This document shows positions 21,601 through 36,600 of a DNA stretch of 64,000 nt, piece after piece (the stretch's first letter is position 1; the number at the start of each line of letters is the position of its first letter). The notes under the pieces were generated by a model. The model saw only the letters and a list, made by a program, of their open reading frames with translations. It did no database searches and was not told the origin of the DNA. The position numbers were made by a program, and so were the translations under genes. This stretch comes from Camarhynchus parvulus (Eukaryota; Chordata; Aves; Passeriformes; Thraupidae), in contig NC_044581.1 in the NCBI RefSeq assembly GCF_901933205.1, positions 7,178,001 through 7,242,000 on the forward strand. Reading direction: 5' to 3'.

Positions 21601-24600
21601 GGGAGCAGCTCTTCTGCTGAAGGTGCTCCTGCTTCCCATTTCAGAGGCATGTGCCATGGGGAAACCAGCCATGGACACCTCCCACACAAGAGGGAGCTGC
21701 AGGGCTGCCCTTACCTTGAAGGAGCGCTTGTAGATATACACATCAAAGCCACCCTCGATCCTCTTGGGCTTGCTGAAGAGGATGAGGTCCTCAAAGAGGA
21801 AGACGTGTCGCTGGTACTTCCTGCGGCCCAGCCAGATGGTGAACTCGTCCTGCCGCACCAGCTGCCCCTGCTCCTTCAGGTTCACCTGGACACGAGAGGA
21901 CATCCTTTTAAGACTCCACCAGCATGACCCAGGCAGCCCTAGACCTGGACTTGGAGAACATGGTCCCATATGGCTGTAGCCCAGGTGGTGAAGAAGTGGC
22001 AGCTGCCTGACATCTTAAGAGGGCTCTTGAAGAAGTTGGGCTGCAGGGCATTGCTGGGGACCACATCAGGCTGAAACAACTGGCTCCAAGCTCAGGGGAG
22101 AGCTGGACCTTTGTCCTTAGGTGTAACCCACAGATGACCCTCTTCTGTCGCCCTGTGCACATCTGTGACAAACCTCTGGAGTGGCAACTGCAGGTAGCAG
22201 CCAGAGCTTTGTCTTGGGGAGGAAATGAGTTCCATCCACTGCAAGGAGCCCACCTGGGTGAGAAGGCCAGCTACTCAGTTCTTCCTGACCCAGACTGATC
22301 CTACTCCACCCTGAGCCCTGGGGTTTCTCCTTCTCCAGTGCTGCACTTTGCATGCCTTTCCAAGTCCCACTTAGTTGATTTTGTCCTACCCTTGGCATTG
22401 GCATCAGTTCGAATTCCTTCCTGCAATCTGCCTGACCCTCTTTTGACAGCTCAAGAGATGAAAAGTCCAAAGCAGTCTGCAGGATGCCATCTGCAAGAGC
22501 TGTGAGGCTGCCTCCCATCACTGCTAAGCATCTGGGAGCATGTTTATAACAAGCAACTCACCCAGCTCAGCAGCACCCAGGCTGTCTGCCCTAGGAAATC
22601 AAGGTGACCTCCAGGTCCCACTTCTCCCTTGCCCCATGCCTCAGCAGTCCTTCTATGCTGTACTGGCAGACAGCACTCTGATCACTGGGGGAACATGAGG
22701 GGAGGCTCACAGTACAATCCAAAGACCCCAAGTCTAGAGAAGGGGAATAAATGTGGCTCTGCTCCCCTGGGCAGGGGAAGACACTGGAACATACGTCACA
22801 GTCACGGATGGCATCCATGGCCAGCAGGTCATTTCCATGCCGGAGCTGAAACTTCACCATCTCCTCAGCAGCACGGAGATAGCCCAGCTCCTGCTCTTGT
22901 GCCTCGCTGCACTCCTTGATCAGGTCCTTCAGGAGCAGGGCATATTTGCTCATCCGCTGGATGGGTTTCAGCAGGTAGGAGGCCAGGTCCATCTTATCCC
23001 CCAGCTGCACCTGCTTGAACTGAGAAATGCAACACAGTGAAGGCAGCAGCCTCCCCAAGGAGAACCCTGTGCCCCCAGGCAAGCACTGACACCTCTTGAC
23101 TGGGGTACTCAGGGAAAATGAGTACTCCTGGGGAAATGCAAGGCCACAGGACCAATGCTGCTGTGTGCTGGCTTCCTTTTCCAAGCCCTCTCTGCACTTG
23201 TGCCCTGTCCCTTCCATACATCTGTGCAGAGAGTTGTGCCAGGGAAGCAGAGGCAGCACTGAGCCTGCCTCAGGCAGGTAAGTTGGCTTTGCTTAAACAG
23301 ATCAGTGACCAAACACCCTGAGCAATCCTGATACAGGCAGTGGAACTCACCTTGAAGAAGGTATTCCCATGGCTGGCCAGCAGCGAGTCTGACTTTGGCT
23401 TGTTCTTGCTGTACAACGCATACATTCCAAACTGGTCTTTCTGCAGAAGAGATCCATCCTCGAGTGAGACCCATGCACCCAGGACACAGTGACAGCCACA
23501 ACCCTGGTAGGTTACTCTAGTACTTCTGCCTCTCCTAGGCTGCACCAGAGCCTCCTCTGATATCAGGAATAACTTTATTTCAAGTTCACTAAGAGCCAGG
23601 GAATGTTCTTGTCTTCCTACTCCCAGAGTAGCTAGGACTTTTTGATTCATTGTTCTGCTATCCCTAGCCTCTTCCATACCCCAAGAGTCACCTGGTACCA
23701 TTCACACCACATAGCAGCAAAATGCATGGGGCAGCTGACCTTAAGACCTGTGTCCCTGTGCTTCTGCCCAGCAGCCCTCTTCTCCCAGAGTTGGTCTGTA
23801 CCTCTCTGCTCACTCTAGTCATTACCTCTGACACCACAGACAGAAAACACGCAGGGGATGTCCCTGGAGAAATAGATGGGCTTTAAGGAGCAGAGATTTT
23901 CTTTCCCTGGCAGTGTCTCGTGGTAGCAAAGCACAACATGAAAGGCACAGAAACCAAACTCATGTCTGGAAGAGCCCAACCCTGGGGGCAAGGTGCTGAT
24001 GCCTTACGTGTCGCAGGAAGCAGTGGCTGACCCTCAGTGGGTGGTTGCAGCAGCTCTCAAGCTCTCGAAGGAAGTATTGGCTGTGGAAGTCATAGAGTTT
24101 CTCCAGGTTTCCGAAAATGACGCTGCGCTTCCCACGCAGGTCCTGGGGCAGGTCGAGGCGCTCCATCTCGGGGAAGTAGCTGTCGATGATGTAGCGGAGT
24201 GACCGCACGTACTCTCGCTCCGTGGTCACCATCTCATCGATGATGTGCCGCAGTTTGCTGCAACAGGAAACACCCAGCCCTGAAGGGACCCAGGCTGCAG
24301 CAGGGCTACAGCAGCCAGAGTGCCTGCAAAGCACTGGACTATCGCTAGAGAAGCTCTCTCTGACAGCCAGCATGGAAATGAGATGATCCTTGGCACAGTC
24401 CAAGCTCAGATACACAACTGTCTGTGACTGCTCTGACCCTGAGCACTGACAGGACTCAAGGGAACAGCATGAAGCTGTGTCAGGGGAGGTTCAGGCCGAG
24501 GCTATTAGGAAAAGGTCCTTCACCCAGAGAGGGTGGTTAGGCACTGGAACAGGCTCCCCAGGGAAGTGGTCATGGTACCAAGCCTGTCAGAGCTGAGAAG

Positions 24601-27600
24601 GATTTGGACAAGGCTCTCAAGCACACAGTGTGATTCTTGGGGTAGTCCAATGCAGTCAGAAGTTGGATCAATTATCCTTTTGGGTCTCCCTTTCAGCCTG
24701 GGATAGTCTGTGATTCGAAGGATTCAGGAAGGGAGTGCCCAAGGCTGGCTGTGATCCTGACCCAAACTCAGCAGGACACACACTCCCGGGTCCACCCAGC
24801 CCCTGCTCTGGACACAGTGGGCTGCTCTGCAGATGGCTGCACTCCCAAAACAACAGTGACAGCAGAAGTCACAGTGACTTCTTTGAGAAGGCCCGATGAC
24901 TAGAGACTGTAGGAAGCAATGTTAACCCTGGGAGAACAATAGCTCTAGAACTAGGCGCTGCTGGGCTTGTCCTAGTAAAAGTCAGAGAGTAAAACTTAAG
25001 TGTCCTAACACTTCAACAGTGAACAGCAGTTCCTAGCACAGGTTGCTCTCACATTTCTCAAAGGATGCCTCTAAGGTACTCGAGGTTTCCACTGTGAGGC
25101 AGTGTAGCACCAAGCATAACTACTCCAATGTGTCCCTTCCTCCCCTGTATTCCAGCCTTCCCTCAAGTCAACTTCTCTGGCTGTTCAGAGAACAGAGCAG
25201 TGGAACTGTCTCAGCACCCATGGGCACGGGAGGCCTGCTGCATTGCTCCCTTGAGAAGCAAAGTGGTCACCCTGCTGTCTGCTGGTGCACATTCCCTGCC
25301 ATGAGCTTTTCTGGCTATCCCAGGGATATCAGAGCCCCCTTCCAGATTTCACTGTCCCCAGCCATTTCACTCAAGAGTAGTAACCATGATCCCCCAGCAC
25401 CCAGCATTCTTTTCTCATCTCTGCCATTAATTTTTTTACTTATATTTTAATTTTTTTCCAGTGAGAGCAACTGAAAGACCTGCCTGGAGACCCTTTGTCA
25501 AGAACAGCTCATATCCCTGGGCTCTCCAAAGCATAGGTACACATTGTAGTATGACAACAAAGTTGAGATTCTCAAGGATAGAGAAGGAAACCAGCACAAA
25601 TGCCAGCTGCTGGACACCCAGAGATTTCAGCCCCAAAGCACAAATACAAACACCCTCTCACCTATGAAGCTGCTGTCACAAGGTGCTGGATGTGCCTCCC
25701 TACCAGCCTGGGTACAGCACTCCCAAAAGTGTGGGGGATGATGCCCTGAGCTTCTGTTCTCCCACTGCACCTGTACTCCTAGTTTTGTTAGGTCACTGAA
25801 TACTGTTTCTGTAATCCCTCATTCTCCAATGGAAGCAATGTTCAGAGACTCCCTCTTCTGTCTGGGAACTGAACTTTCACACTGTGAGGGAAGAGCCACA
25901 AATCCCATTTCTCTGTCGTCCCACCAAGGAAGGTGCCAGATTATGTGGGGACATCCCTGTGGGCTTGCTCAGCATCACATACACACATGCAGGGAAGCTG
26001 GAGCTACATACATCTCCATCTGTCCTGTAGCCAGTGCCAAAGTAACCTGCACTACAGAGCTCCTCTAATCTCTGCTGGCTGCCTTTTCATCACCCTGAGA
26101 AAGAGAACACCAAATGTCACAGACACTTACCTGCCCCAGCTCTTGGCTTCTGACCCGGAGAGGCAGCCCCTCTGTCCCTCCAGCAGGCAGTCTGCAGCCC
26201 AGCTGTTCACAGCTGGCTGCCGCAGAGCGAACGTCCTGTCCACCAGCTCAGTGCTGCTCACCTCCAGCCCCTTAATGAAGACGCCGGTGTTGCCGTACCT
26301 GGCTGGCTCGCTCCTCTGGCAGCTGGCCCACAGGCTCTCACCATAAGGCAGGTCAAAGCTCTGGGCCTTCCGGAGCACCTTCCTGGGAGGCAGCTTCCCA
26401 GGGACTGGAGTGGATGTACAAGACTGCTTCACCTCTGGGGCTTCTAAAATGCTCTCCAGGTTTAGCTTTTCTTCAGGCAGCACTGGAGACTTACAAGCCC
26501 TGCTGGCGAAAGAAATTCTGCTTGAGTGAGGACCAGGGCTGAGAGGAGCTGGGCAGACAAATACTTCCCCAGCATCAGCATCTCCAGGGCAGCTCAGGGA
26601 GGGCGAGGGAGCTTTCTCCCTAGTCCACTCCAGACAGCTGTTGCTTCTGTTGTAGCCATGAGATGTGCTCTGAGTCCTGTCCCAGTGGGACCTGGAGGTG
26701 GCCCCTTCAGAGTGCCTCCGGTGGGACAGAGTGCCAGTCTCACTGCCAGCCTGGGGCTGCTCCCCCACAGCTGGGTTGCGGTCTGACAGCAGAGACTTTC
26801 TTGTTCTCAAGGCTGCTTCCAGTTTCTTTTCAAAAACCAGCTTGGTCTCCTGGCATTTAGACCATGCAAATTTCCACTGCTTGAGCCCCTTGTCACTCTT
26901 CAGCTCACAGGCCAGTTCCTTCATCTCCTGGAACCGGGCAGCACTGATGTCCGGGTGCTGCCCCTTGTAACTCTCCAGGCACTTGATGACATCTGCACAG
27001 TGCTCGGCGGAGCTGCAGTCCTCCATGCTGATACACGCAAGGTGTCGCATCCCGTCCAAGGCCCACTCGTACGCCTGCAGAGCAAGTACAAAAAGCAACA
27101 GCCAGTCAGAGGGACTCAGTGAAGAACAACCCTAATTCAGTGCCTGAAGATAAGAGAAAGGATCAGTGTCTGGCCACCACAGTTCCTTGAGTGTAGAGAG
27201 TGGGGGGGGGGGCTGCTATTGTCAATGGGGCTTAACAATTCAGCAAAACAAACAGCCCCTTATGCAAAGGGCTTCAGCTGTGCTGGCTGCTCTGCCACAG
27301 CCCCACCTCCCTGCCAGGTCCCTGCGAGCTGGCGCCCACACTGCTGGGCGTGTTTGTCCTCTCCGGGCAGGGGGGCCCAGGGAAAGCTGCTGCTAAGACT
27401 GCAGGAATTCACACCTCAGTGTGGCCTGGCTCAGAATAAAACCTGGAACTCTCTCTCCTCTTTTGCCCAGCCACTTTCACCACTGTCAAGCAGGACAAGG
27501 TCAAAGGGCACCAGTACGCTGCAGGCAATAGGACTGCTGCTCCCTACACTGTTTTCCTGGAGCTGATAGCACACAGAAGTCACAGCTGGGATCTGTGGAT

Positions 27601-30600
27601 CACCCCAAATGCTCTGACCCATCCTTGCAGCAAGGAAGAATCTGGGGCTGTGCAGCCTGTGCACTTTCTGTGTCTGCTGGCAGCTTGTGTGATGTGCTGT
27701 GTCCTGCCTGCCTGGCTCTGCTTGCCACTGCACTACATGCTTGTGCTCGTTAGTCAAATACTGAGCTCAGCAGTTTATTTCTAATACTCCAGGAATGCTG
27801 GAAGCAGCTTCATGGAGCTTAACTCTAGCAGTGGTGCATATGCTGGCCTTGCTAAAACAGTTCTGCTGCATCAGTCAACCATGAAAAGTGGGACAAAATG
27901 TGGTCCAGTGGGACAAATATAAAGGAATAGTGAGTGTCTTATCACCACGGAAAGAATGGGGCTCAGCACCAAGACCTGTCATCAATAAAAAGCAGAAGAA
28001 AGACAAACATCTGACTTAGGTTCATAAGCCACCATTTTCTCTATAAAGCAGAGATGGTAAGATTTAATGATAGAGTAAATAAGATGTGACCAGCTGCTGT
28101 AGGCCTGGCTAGAGAATTTTAATGGTCATCAGTGAATACACAGGGTTATTTGTTGAAATCAGATACACAAGGTGGGGAAAACACCCTGGACAGGGCTGCC
28201 TGGCATCTTCGGCCAACTGCCCAATATCAGTGGATGTGCAGAAACACAACTGGATGCCTGGAAGTGAGCCAGACCATCTCTACCACTTAACCTGTCAAGC
28301 CCTGTGTACCTGCAGAGAAACAACACTCATAATGAGTGCCAGGAACAAAGTGATTGGTTTTTCCATTTTCCATTTCCTGAGCAGCCTCACTGTAGCAACC
28401 TTCACTCAGAGAGCTTAAATCACTTATTTTATGCAGCTTTAGACATCAAGAAAACCTACCCAAGCTTTATGCAAGCAGACATCGCATGCTCATCAGGGAC
28501 ATGGTGGTCAAACATATCAGGTGCCAGGCTCACTCTCTGCTGGTGACAGAGACAGGCAGGGCAGAAGGTATTTCATTCACATGATGCTCAGTCCCTGATG
28601 GCTTTGACAGCCAAACGCTGCTGTCTGTAGGAGAGCTGAATGCCAGCCCAGCCTGCAGTCTGAGCAGAGTCACTCCAGGGCCAGATTCCACAGGAGCTCC
28701 CACAGCCATCCACATTCTCTTTTGAGCTGCAGCTGCATGGTGTGCGTGCAGCCAGCCCCATTACTCATGCAGAGCAAGGAGCTGCTTCAGAAACACCAGC
28801 AGCTGCTCAGGGAAAACGCTTCTCAGCACCACCCAACTGCAGCACAGGACAATCCAAAGAGCAGCAGCCCCCTTTCCTCCCATCACCCTGCCTAGAGCAG
28901 CAACAGGCCCCTGACCTGCCTCTCCCTTGATCCAGGCTTTATGCTTCAGACTTGCCCACTGCTGGCAGCCAGGAGGGATGTGCAGAGGCAGAGGACATGT
29001 CAGATTTTTGGTGGGAATCTGTATTTATCCTCAATTCAGAGGTTTTTCTATTTCCTGGAGGTGGAAGCATTTCAAGGCAAGGTGAATCCCCAAGCCCAGC
29101 AGATCTGCACAGCAGTGACAGATGGCCTATTCTGCTGTGGGGTTTTGAGCTGCCCCCTCCAGCTGTACATAAACCAACATCAGCCCCTCACAGCTCTGCC
29201 CAGAGCAAAGACTGGCCATTGGTCTGGGCTAAGAAAGGGCACATCTCACCTCTCTGGCTGTGGAGGTCAGTGGGTCATCCCCACTGAAGGCTGCATGCTG
29301 GCTGCCATTTGCTTGATGGGAAAAGCTGAACTCAAAAGACACACAGGGCTGTCAAAGAGGGTGCTGAGAGCAATGTTCAGGAGAGGGACATCCAGCAGGC
29401 CTGCCTACAGTAACCAGTCAGGAAGGCAGATGCCCTGTGAAGGCCTTATCTAAGGCTGGGGTACTCATTTCCATGCTCAGATAAGAGAGAGAGAAAAGAG
29501 ACTTCTTTTATTTCCTAGGAACTCTGCAGATCTGCATGTGATTACTGTGAGGAGGGATCAGGGCTGCAAAGCACACAGGACAGCAGCCCCACCACCTCTC
29601 ATATTCATACGGTCTCTGTCTGTTCTTGGCAAGGACATCACGGCTGAGCAGAAATTACTCTCAATCTTGATGGCATTTCCTTCCATCACCAGTGCCTGTC
29701 ACAGGCCAGCAAATAGCTCAGCTTTGTTCCCTGCACAATGGAGCAGCCTCCACATCCTGCAGCTTTGCTTGGTAACATGCTAAGTGACCACCAAGGCTTT
29801 CTCCAGTCACATCATCCGCTTCAACTGCCCCTTTTTGCACATAAATGGCAATCCTCTCCAGGGACCAAGTGTGCCCCCATTCTCGTGCAGGCAGGGGTAT
29901 TGCTGTCACCTGTCCCCCAGCAAGGCTGCAAACAACACTCAGCCAAGCCAGGATACAGCCCTCTGGATGAGGGGCTTTTGGGGAGCAGGCAGCCCTACAG
30001 CTTCCCTGCAGAGCTGCAGGAGCTGCTCAGATAAAAGGAGGCACCTGTGCGCAGGGAAGCTGAAATCTTCCCAACCATGTCTGGAACCAGGCAGGAAAGA
30101 GCCTGTACCTCAGCTTTTGATCTTTACAGGCAAGTTGTTACTGAACCTCTCAATTACAGGATTAAAGACAAATGTGCTTCCTGCATACACCTGACTGACC
30201 TATCCTGCAACAGGCATCAGCAACAGGTTGGTCCTGCCAGGCTGCCCAGGGCTCTCAGGGACCTGCCATGCTGAAAGGAAAAGCCAGGGACTTCACTGGA
30301 TTATGGTGCAACCCTCAAGTCCATCATCCTCTGCTGGTCTTCTGATCATTTCACCACGCACAAGGCTTGCAGCACATCGAGGACAGGAGCTCCTGGAGTC
30401 TGTTGGTTTTGGCATCACTTAAGCACCATCTGCAAACACAGGCCCAGAGAACTTGCTCAGCCCTAGCTCAGGGCACACTGCCGGCACTGAAAGCCTTCCA
30501 GGGGTCCTGGATCCTCACCTGAACCACTACTCAGAAATTACACCTCCCCAACCCAAACCTATCACAAACCTATCAGATTCCTTGCATACTCAAGGTTAAG

Positions 30601-33600
30601 TGACCTCTAAGACACCTTCTGGGTAGCCAAAAGAAGGAGCAGACACTGTGCATCTCACATATATGCCAGAAGGGGCAATTTCAGGGGCCTGTCTTTGTCC
30701 AAACCATTTTCATCCCTTCCTGTGGGGAGATGATGACAGCAACTATAATTTCTTTACAAATACAAAACTGAATGTCTAAATAGGCAGAGGTAGGCAAATC
30801 AACTTTCTGCAGAAGAAAAATGCACCTGGGTGGGTAACTAACTCTGCTGTGAGAAGGTTTCCTTTGGAATCCCAAGTGCCTGCACAGTGCATCTTGAGAC
30901 AGTCAAGACTGGCCCTGGTGGGAGCAACAATACAGGCAGGAATGGAATCATGCTTGTGGGTATGAAGACTGAAGCACAGCAACAAGACAGACCAAGTTTT
31001 TCACTCTTCTGTGGTAATGTCCCAGGACTGGAAGCCCCCATCTTCCTTGCTCTCTACAGCTCAGAGAGGGGGAAGCAGCATAGCAGCTGAGAACACCGCC
31101 AAGGACAGCAGAAAAGAAACTGACATAAACAAGCCCTGATCCAGCTTGGCGCAGCTTCTGGACCCAGGCTGGGCCCCACTCTCCTGTTTCTCAGTGAGAC
31201 ACAACTGACTCTGTGGGTCTCTGTGGAAAGAAACAACTACACAGCCCTCCATTAACCAGACCTCCTCTCACCACCACTGTGCTCATTTTAAATGCCCTTA
31301 ACTTCAGCTGTGAGCTTTAAGAGCAAAATGAGGTTAGCTTGCAGCAAAAGAGGCAAAACTGGTGCAGCCAGAAAAATTGAAAGCATCACAGGTACTGCTG
31401 TGAACTAAACAAAGCACTTCCCAACAGCTATGCAGGGTGTCACACAGGCACTGAGTCCTGCAGCTGCCCTGCTCTGCTGGCCACCCACAGCCTTGGTACT
31501 GACCCAAGTGCAGCTCAGACAGATTGCAACAATCCCTGCACAGGGATAAAGAGTGACAGGGACTCACCAGAACACCATTCCAAAGTAAATGCAGCTCAAT
31601 TGCAAGAAAATGCTACTGCCATTACTGATATTTGGGCTTATTCCCTCTGAAGTCCAACATGGCTTTAGGAGATTTGAGAAATGACTCCTGCTCACAGCAC
31701 TGGTATGTCCCTTGTCACAGGCTGCTGCATGCACAGTGGTAGCAGGGACCCATGGCTGGAGACTGCTTTATATGCTGACAGTTCAGAAGGACCATGATTA
31801 AAAAGCTATTTTACATCCAAATATACTGAAAGCAAAATTACCCAGGCTTACCTTACTTACCACAAAAACTGTCAGCTGGCAAATGGTGACAAGACTAACT
31901 CAGAGACCAAGCAGCTTCAGCAGAAAGTGGTCAGCTCACCACACACTTGGATCTGCCTTAGGCTTTCCTCAGGCTCCCACCTACCAGTACTAACAGCACC
32001 CATGAAGAAAGGAGCAGGGAAAGAGCAAGACTTCAGGATCTGCAGAGGTTCCCTTGGCCAGTCTATCTGTTGGTTAAAAACAGACTTCATCCTACCTTCC
32101 CATCTGTCCAGAGGGAGTCCATACCCTGGCTGTGCCCAGCTCTGTGCTGTACCTCATCCCCTACAGCCAGACTGAGGCAGGGCCCCTGCTTCAGTGCATC
32201 ATCTCAGCTCTGATTATTCACAAGCAAATGCTGCTAGCTCAAATACCAGATTGGGGGGCCTGGTAACCAGAGACAAGGCAGAGGGGGAAGGGACCGTGCT
32301 TCACACGAGAACTCCTGAAGTGTGCAGAGAACACCCTGACTGGGCACAAGCCAGATATCCCTTCACAGTGCAAAAAACAGGGAGAGAAAGGATTCCAACT
32401 GAGCCCAAATTCAAGCAAAATGCAAAGTAAACCGCTACCCAACATATAAGAGCTATGGAGCAAACACTGATCCCTCCCAGACATTGTGATGCTTTTTCCA
32501 CATCTCTAAGAGCCAAAGCCCCTGCTCACTTCTACCAAGACCTGTGGCTCCATGAGCAGGCAGCTCCACTCACACACAAGAAACCATGTAATTTCAGAGC
32601 ACAAGCATTTCAGCAAAGCCACCAAGTTAGAAGCAATCCCTTCTCTATGCAGAGGTTTGCTGTTACTCTCCTATCCCTCTGTAGCAGTCAACTTTTCCAA
32701 ACTGCATTTGCAGCCCTGTCTGTGATTCATTAGCAGCACAAACCAAACTAATCAAAACTGTGTCCTACATGGGATGTAGCTGGTAAAAGCTCAGCTTTAA
32801 AGACTAAGAAAAAGACTCATGCTCTTGAAATGAAGAGCTAAACTATTTCTGAGCTGCTGTGTAGCTCAGACAGCCTCCCCTCCTCCAAGGGAGAACAGAC
32901 CACTGAAATCTTTAGTTTGCCTAAAACTAGCTGCTAAGGAAAATAAACTTTAAATCCTGTATTTGCACTTCTGCCAGTTACCAAGTGCCAGCTGCTGTAC
33001 AAACACTGTGGGAGGACAAAGGATGAGAGATGAGCACAAACTAGAAACTCCTTGGATTTAAGCATAAGAAAGGAGAACAAGCAGATACCCCACAGCTGGG
33101 CAGGAAAGAACAACAAGGGGTCAGGGAAGCAGCACCTGTCAGGGTTGGTCTGGGCATGCCACAGTCCATGTACCATCAAAGGCTGCTCATTAGAGCAACG
33201 TGCTTGGACATCCTTTTGCAGCAGCTCTCTTGAACAGAGCTCAAAAATCCCTCCATTTGCCCTCTGGGCAGTCAGGCATGACAAGTCCAGGAGAGCCTAA
33301 TTACAGGCAAATATAATTGGCTAAAATAAGATTGCACATGATTTCTGCTCTCTTGACGACAGCACGAGGACCCAAAGGGCAAATGTGGCTCGCTGTGCTG
33401 GAGCCGTCGTGCAGGACGCGTGCTTGCCCTGCTCTTCTCTAACTGCTGCCACTGCCAGGCAGCACCCAGGGGGGTCAATTAGAAACAGGGTGACTCACCT
33501 GATGAATCAGGAGCAGCTACAATAACCCCTGCTTCAGAGCAACTCTGAGATTCCACAAGAGCAGCCTGTGCCAGTTTCACCATATATCTATGTACAGGCA

Positions 33601-36600
33601 CACATGTACATGTGTATGACATGCATGTGTATATTTACTTGTGTGTGTATGTATAAAATTACTCCCTAGGTAGCTGGGCAGCAAGTGGCAGATCTGCTTT
33701 CCTCAAAGCTCCAGAGTTTCTCATGACTGTAGCTGTGGGTGGATTCTGCACTGATTATTCTCCCCCTGCTTTTCTGTCTCACTATAGAGATTTTCTCAAC
33801 ATTTAAAAGCTCCCAAGTCCAGAGGATCAGGAGCCAAGTCTGCTCCCAGTAAAACCAGAAACTTCAATGTTTGCCTTTGCTGCAAACCAGCCTCTTCACA
33901 TTTGAGGCACTGCCCATTTTTTCAGCAGCTTTGTTCACCAACGAGCCAAGAGCCTCATGCTACCAGCCAAGCTCAAGATCAAGCAACAGTGAGATGTGTG
34001 AGTCACCAAAGCTGGAGCTGGCAACTTGCACAACAGCAACAAATTACCCTTTCAGAGACTAATGTCACCTCCAAAGGCTTTTTGCATGCTTTGCTTTTAC
34101 ATCTGTCCTGACAGTCACATCATCACACTGCTCAAATACCCCACTGTAATGGCACTCCACAGGCAAGTGTGGACAGACTGGACTGTGGTGGGTGTCTCCC
34201 CTCTGCCCTGGCTCCCTTTTAATGAGGTTCCTCATGCTCCATGCTGGGGATTGCAAAACTTCCAGTATGCCCTTGGGCCTGCATGGAGAAAATGGGTGCT
34301 TTCTCTGTAGTCTTCATTTCTCATCCTTTCCCTTGTGACAAGCAGAGCCAAACTCTGCTTAACTATAGTATGATGTGTTGGGATCTCTCTGCACTGCAGT
34401 TTGGGTGCTTGTGCCCCAGGAGACGTGGAGCTGAAACTGGATCCAGACAGCCAGCACGTTCACTGGGTCTCTCCTCTGCAGGGGGACTGACAATGCTGGA
34501 AAGAGCTCCTTGTTTTAAGAGCATACCAAGATGCACTTGGAGGGTGCAAGGCCCTGCAGAGCAGCCGGAGGAGCCGGCAGAGGCAGCGGGTGCTTGGGAG
34601 AGCCCTGTCCATATGTCCAGGGCTTTGATATGCAGATTGAGCCATTGTGAGCTTCAGTTCCATCTGTACACTGAGGGGAGCTTCATGACCAGATTGCTTG
34701 AACAGATCTATTTAACTCCCATGACTAAAGGGAATTCCAGTCTCCAGGAGTCTCCCAGCATCCAGATGGATGCCAGCACACAGAAATTCAGAAAATCTGT
34801 CACCCTGTGCAGCTTCTAGCCCAAGATTAGAGGAGAAAAAAGTACTCAAACTTTGCACTGCACACATGCACGAGGCTGGGCCCAGCTGAAGGGAGATCTC
34901 TGCTGGCATCAGATCTCACACTTTAAGAACACACACCTCAGCTCACACCTCAGCTCCAATGCACCCCTCGCACCTCAGCTCCAATGTGAGCTGAGAAATC
35001 CCTAAACCTGCTGGGTGGAAATGCTGTTTCCCTGCCACGACTGACTGGCTCCCAGTGTGGTGATCCTGCAGGAGATTTGAACACACCTGACAGAGGCCCA
35101 AGTCTTTCAGATAACTGTCAATTTATGCTCATGGCAGCCAAGGACACCGAGGAATTTTTACACAGAGGTGCTCTGACAATCAAGGCTGAAGGTGGTTTCA
35201 GCATGTCAGGCATTAGTCCCTGCATACATGCAGTGGCAGAACATGCTGGCACTCCTTGGGTCAGGGAAGGCACATGAAGGGCACATACCCCACATCCCAA
35301 CATGTGCTACACGCTGGCTGGCTCCCTCAGACTCTTCTTCCTCTGTGTCCTCCACCAAGGGGAATTTGGCCAGCCCAGTAGGAGGGAGAAGGACCCCAGA
35401 TGAATCAAGGCTTTGCCTCTCTGCACATGTCACGAACACATCACAGACTTCATACTGCACTAAAGCACTGCCTGAGGTGCTGGAACAGGTGCTCAAAAGT
35501 GTCTTAACCCAAGAACCTCTCACCTTCAACTGCAAATTGCACTTGGATTTAGCACATGACAAAAACCTAATTAATTCACTGCTGCTGCCCTGTAACACTG
35601 AGGGACAAATGAGTCTCACACCTATGTTGTGCAACCAGAAAGGAGCACTGAGTGCTGGTGCTAACTACTATTTAGTTTTTACCTCCTGCCACAGAGCTTG
35701 TCAGGGCTACTGCTGTACTGCCCATTTGACCATACAGTTTTTGGTGAAACACAGCAGAAAATAACCCTTGCCCCAGCAGAGCTAGCAGTGATTTACTGAA
35801 GAATTCATAAGACAAAACAGTTTCCAAATCACTAATTTTGCAAGAAAGAAAAATCTGATCTGTAACAGATCAGATTTAAGTGTTCAGGACTTCTTGTTTG
35901 TACAAGAGGGCTATCTCCAAGACAAAGCAGAAACTTTCTAATGCATGAATACACTTTGATAGGAAAGTAAAGACTAGACTCTTTTTAACCTTGCAGGAAG
36001 ATTTCTCCAGCAAAAACCTGGCAGGAAGAAGAGGGGAGAAATTTCACGCATTAACCTTGCATGAACTCTGCCAGAGGATCGATTTTCCTTGAGGCTCATT
36101 CCCCCAACTGCTTCAGGCTGTGCATGAAAAAGGACACTCCTGAAATAGGAGAACAAATCAGACTAGATGTCTGTCTAGGGGCACGACTTTACAGGCATAA
36201 CTGAGGAAGGAGAGAGAAAGAGAGATGAGACAGCTGCTGTCAGACAATGCTGAAGCCAGACAACGGTGGCTTCCCCTAAAACAGCACAGTAACTATTCCT
36301 CTTCCATGCCCTTTGGATCTCCTTTCACCATCCTGAGAACTTGCATCAGTAACAAGATCAAAATGGTTATTTGGGAATGTTATGCAGACCATCCCCAGAA
36401 AAGCAAAGACAATCTCTGCACAGAGGTGTAGAGAGAATAGTGCATGTTAAGTCCTAGGGACTTTATTACAAACCACAGCAAAACCTCATTTGCTCCAAGC
36501 TGCTGTGGGGTAAAACCATGTTCTGACCTGTGCAGAACTGCTGGCAGCATCATGGAACAGGGACCTATGTCTCTGTTTACAGTAAGCTACAGTAAGGATA

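Larger units (their letters stand above)
19362..26130 (-). other. PLEKHG4: Short PLEKHG4 introns between the DH-PH exons
   Basis: Introns at 19362-19952, 20423-21060, 21239-21714, 21886-22794, 23020-23350, 23441-24007 and 24258-26130 hold no other gene that I can see. The last one contains the CR1 fragment at 24484-24725. Frames that read through exon edges are intron extensions and not separate products. Confidence 0.6.

Noticed and set aside
33498..33580. Minus-strand GTGAGT donor after GATTCATCAG, in a palindromic TGAGTCA context, as a possible exon.
   Set aside because: No matching acceptor or coding frame upstream on that strand, and no gap in PLEKHG4 to fill. The TGAGTCA could be an AP-1 site, but one such match per few kb is expected by chance.
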